Assembly (NCBI GenBank): GCA_965249175.1 | Contig: OZ252227.1 | Location: 6,076,001 to 6,140,000 of the forward strand | Origin: CAZYFH01 sp965249175 | GTDB taxonomy: Bacteria > Acidobacteriota > Vicinamibacteria > Vicinamibacterales > UBA8438 | DNA: 64,000 nucleotides | Direction of reading: 5' to 3' | Notes under the pieces: generated by a model | The model's input: the letters and a program-made list of their open reading frames with translations, nothing else | Database searches by the model: none | Told to the model about the DNA's origin: nothing | Position numbers and translations under genes: made by a program | Part shown: in pieces, positions 61,941 to 64,000 of the stretch | Layout of the letters: each line of letters starts with the position of its first letter | How positions within the stretch are numbered: position 1 is the first letter of the stretch

Positions 61941-62001
61941 CACGGCTAAAGCCGTGCGCTACGTACGACGGCGGTACGTAGGGCAGGCCTTTAGGCCTGC
62001 C
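61941..62001. terminator. Three consecutive perfect hairpins between convergent genes
   Basis: CACGGCTAAAGCCGTG (61941-61956), CTACGTAC-N7-GTACGTAG (61959-61981) and GGCAGGCCTTTAGGCCTGCC (61982-62001). All stems are perfect and adjacent, filling almost the whole 71-base gap between the peroxiredoxin stop and the permease stop. It is likely a two-way terminator and also a REP-like repeat unit. Confidence 0.75.
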
Positions 62002-62009
62002 GGTGCACG

Positions 62010-63197
62010 TCAAAGCTCGCGGAGCGCGGTCACAATCGGGAGGCGGGCCGCGCGGATGGCAGGGAAGAGCCCGCCCAGGAGCCCCATGATCGTCGCATAG
62101 AGCGCGCCCTGGACGAGGAGCGCCGGGGTGACTTTGAAGGCGAACGCCACCTGCGTGAACGTCGTCCAGTTGAGCGTCGCCGTCTGATAGCCGTGGAACG
62201 CGACATAGGCGAGCCCACCGCCGAGCACGCCCCCCACGAGGCTGAGCAAGGCCGATTCGAAGAGCACGGAGACGACAACCGGCACGCCACCGAAGCCGAG
62301 CGCGCGGAGCGTCGCGATCTCACGTGTGCGGCTGGCCACGGCGCTGTACATCGTGTTCACGGCGCCGAACACCGCGCCGATCCCCATCAAGACCGCGATC
62401 ACGGTCCCGATGCCGGTAATGATGCTGTGAATCAGCTGTGACTGGCCGACGTAGAAGACATCTTCCCGCTCGACCATGACGTCGAGCCGCGGGTCTGACG
62501 CCAGCGCATCCCGGAAGCCCGGAAACGCCTCCTCCGAATCGAGGCGAGCCAGCACCGACTGGTAGGTGTTGCCGCGGCGGTAGGCCGGCTGGAGGACGCG
62601 GGCGTCACACCAGATCTCCGACTCGGACAAGGTCCCGTCCGCTTCGAAGATGCCCACCACCTCCCAGGAGCTCTCGCCCCAGCGCGGCGTCGCGCCAAGC
62701 TCGAGGCCCTCGAACTGGTTGGCGGCGCTGCGCCCGACGATGATCTCGTTGGTGCCCTCGCGGAACGGGCGTCCCTCGACGATACGCACTTCCTCGCGAA
62801 CCCGGAACGCTGCCGGCTCCACGCCACGCAACGGCACGTTGGCGTCGGTCCCGGTCCCGCGCTTCGGAACGTCCACGACGACGAACAGCTCCGCCGACGC
62901 GACCGGACCGCTGCCGTCGCGCAGCACTCCCGGCGCGTCCTTGATGATGCGCGTCGCGTCGTTGGCGAGGGCGCTCGTCGTCTCGGCAGTGCTGCCGCCG
63001 CGCATCACGATCGCCGTGTCGGGGGAGCCGGCGCCGGAGAGCGCTGCGAGGAAGCCCTCAGCGATCGACAACACCGCGACGAACACGATCACGACCCCGG
63101 TCACGCCGACGACGGCGACCGCGGACGAGCCGGCTCGTTGCGGCAGCGTCCGCAGGGTCAGGGCGGTGACGGTGGCGACCTGGCTGAGAAATCGCAT
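62010..63197 (-). CDS. ABC transporter permease (MacB/FtsX type)
   Basis: 395 residues. A first membrane segment (VVGVTGVVIVFVAVLSIAEG) is followed by a MacB periplasmic domain (EVRIVEGRPFREGTNEIIVG) and a C-terminal FtsX domain with three spans: ITGIGTVIAVLMGIGAVFGA, ESALLSLVGGVLGGGLAYVA and LGGLFPAIRAARLPIVTALREL. Its start immediately follows the stop of the permease gene at 63198, so they are co-transcribed and probably form a heterodimer; the ATPase gene is expected beyond the right edge. Confidence 0.92.
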   Translation of the reverse strand: MRFLSQVATVTALTLRTLPQRAGSSAVAVVGVTGVVIVFVAVLSIAEGFLAALSGAGSPDTAIVMRGGSTAETTSALANDATRIIKDAPGVLRDGSGPVASAELFVVVDVPKRGTGTDANVPLRGVEPAAFRVREEVRIVEGRPFREGTNEIIVGRSAANQFEGLELGATPRWGESSWEVVGIFEADGTLSESEIWCDARVLQPAYRRGNTYQSVLARLDSEEAFPGFRDALASDPRLDVMVEREDVFYVGQSQLIHSIITGIGTVIAVLMGIGAVFGAVNTMYSAVASRTREIATLRALGFGGVPVVVSVLFESALLSLVGGVLGGGLAYVAFHGYQTATLNWTTFTQVAFAFKVTPALLVQGALYATIMGLLGGLFPAIRAARLPIVTALREL

Positions 63198-64000
63198 CTA
63201 GACTTTGCGCAGCGCGTCGACGATGCGCAGGCGCGTGGCCACCATCCCCGGGACGATGCCGGAACCGAGCCCCAGCGCCCAGACCAACGCGCACCCCAGT
63301 GCCAGATCGCGCGGCGGAATAGCGAACGCCGCCAGGAATCCACCGGTCGGATCGCCCTGCCCGATCAACACATAGCCGATGCCCAGGCCCAGCCCGCCGC
63401 CAACGATCGCCAGCAGACACGACTCGAGCATCACCAGCGTCATGACGCGGCCGTCGGAGAAGCCGAGCGTCTTCAGTACCGCCAGCTCGCTCGTGCGCTC
63501 GCGAATCGACTGGGCCATCGTGTTCGCCGTGATCAAGAGAATCGTGAAGAGCACGGCGATCAGGATCGCCGTCATGATGGCGCCGATGTTGCCGACCTGG
63601 CTCGCGAAGGTCTGGGCGAACGCCTGCTCTGTCGACGTCTTCGTTTCGGCGGGGGAGTTGGCGAAGCGCGCATCGACCGCCGCGCCAATCTCGTCAGCGC
63701 GCGCCGGGTCGTCGACCTGGATCACGTAGAACCCGACAAAGCCCCGGCCCTGGTCGTTCGCCTCCGCCAGGTACTCGTGGTGGAAGAAGAACTGATTGTC
63801 GATTGTCCCCTCCTCGGCGCCGTCGTAGATCCCCTCGAGCGTGAACTCCCACGTGTCGCCGCCCCGCGGCCGGTAGATGGTGCCCTGGAGTGGGATCCGG
63901 TCGCCGATGTTCCAGCCGAACCGTTCCGCGAGCCCGCGTCCGGCGATCGCGCCGGTGCGCGTGCGGAAGAACGCCTCGCGCTCGGCGTCCGTCAAGACGT
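63198..64000 (-). CDS. ABC transporter permease (MacB/FtsX type), 5' truncated by window edge
   Basis: 267 residues are visible and the frame stays open to the right edge, so the N-terminus lies outside. The end of a MacB periplasmic domain (GWNIGDRIPLQGTIYRPRGG) precedes the FtsX domain with ILIAVLFTILLITANTMAQS, TSELAVLKTLGFSDGRVMTL and a final GMVATRLRIVDALRKV. It abuts the downstream permease gene with no gap. TTG 63995 is an internal codon, not a start. Confidence 0.92.
   Translation of the reverse strand, partial: VLTDAEREAFFRTRTGAIAGRGLAERFGWNIGDRIPLQGTIYRPRGGDTWEFTLEGIYDGAEEGTIDNQFFFHHEYLAEANDQGRGFVGFYVIQVDDPARADEIGAAVDARFANSPAETKTSTEQAFAQTFASQVGNIGAIMTAILIAVLFTILLITANTMAQSIRERTSELAVLKTLGFSDGRVMTLVMLESCLLAIVGGGLGLGIGYVLIGQGDPTGGFLAAFAIPPRDLALGCALVWALGLGSGIVPGMVATRLRIVDALRKV

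Noticed and set aside
1..64000. CRISPR arrays, rRNA or tRNA genes
   Set aside because: No regularly spaced direct repeats and no recognisable rRNA or tRNA cores were seen on either strand.

Overview
The window looks like chromosomal DNA of an Acidobacteriota member, most probably class Vicinamibacteria; this is an inference from gene content. The DNA is GC-rich. It carries three FtsX/MacB-type permeases of the acidobacterial duplicated orphan permease (ADOP) kind, one next to a PadR regulator, plus a DUF1800/DUF1501 export pair, PQQ-type beta-propeller enzymes, DUF2911, DUF4386 and DUF5671 proteins and a UPF0182 protein. No rRNA, tRNA, CRISPR array or phage module was seen.

Layout. 1-2.4 kb: DUF1800 (5' cut by the window edge) and Tat-exported DUF1501. 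2.4-9.5 kb: a signalling block with an NtrC-type activator, a small HTH protein, a stand-alone histidine-kinase DHp-like protein, a FliA/WhiG-type sigma factor, a hybrid histidine kinase, a PCYCGC protein and a diguanylate cyclase. 9.5-18.2 kb: a FabZ-like protein lacking the catalytic His, a double-PDZ membrane protein, a GAF sensor, a lipid kinase, a DsbD-like reductase, a decayed M1 peptidase, an aminotransferase divergent from an ACT protein, and a Sel1 protein. 18.2-27.4 kb: a structured repeat, a double-nitroreductase SagB-like protein, a flavin monooxygenase, an NHL propeller protein, DacB, a Kef-type antiporter with a CBS protein, and DUF4386 with a GbsR-like regulator. 27.6-32.8 kb: a proteostasis cluster, clpS-clpA-grpE plus a 65-residue protein, interrupted by an insertion sequence sitting exactly on the clpS stop codon. 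32.9-41.6 kb: MBL hydrolase, DinB protein, two broken transporter genes, gene debris, an ECF sigma factor with a SnoaL-like tail, a broken DinB gene and greB. 41.7-57 kb: DUF2911, PadR plus ADOP, a quinoprotein, MarR plus an ABC-2 exporter, a second ADOP tightly linked to a second quinoprotein. 57-64 kb: two amidohydrolases, UPF0182, a peroxiredoxin, and two MacB-type permeases cut by the right edge.

Three themes recur. (1) Many genes have a TATA(C/G)T-like -10 hexamer only 4-11 bases before the start codon, suggesting leaderless or near-leaderless transcripts. (2) A hairpin family built on GGGGCTTCGCCCC marks several gene ends, and other structured repeats sit at 18.2 and 61.9 kb. (3) At least six otherwise well-conserved genes are broken by single-base indels, mostly in or beside short homopolymers. 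That points to uncorrected long-read error at least as much as to true pseudogenes. The strongest single observation is the insertion sequence between clpS and clpA, whose CTAG target duplication supplies the stop codon of both clpS and the transposase and rebuilds the clpA ribosome-binding site. I did not find a clear new defence or biosynthetic system.
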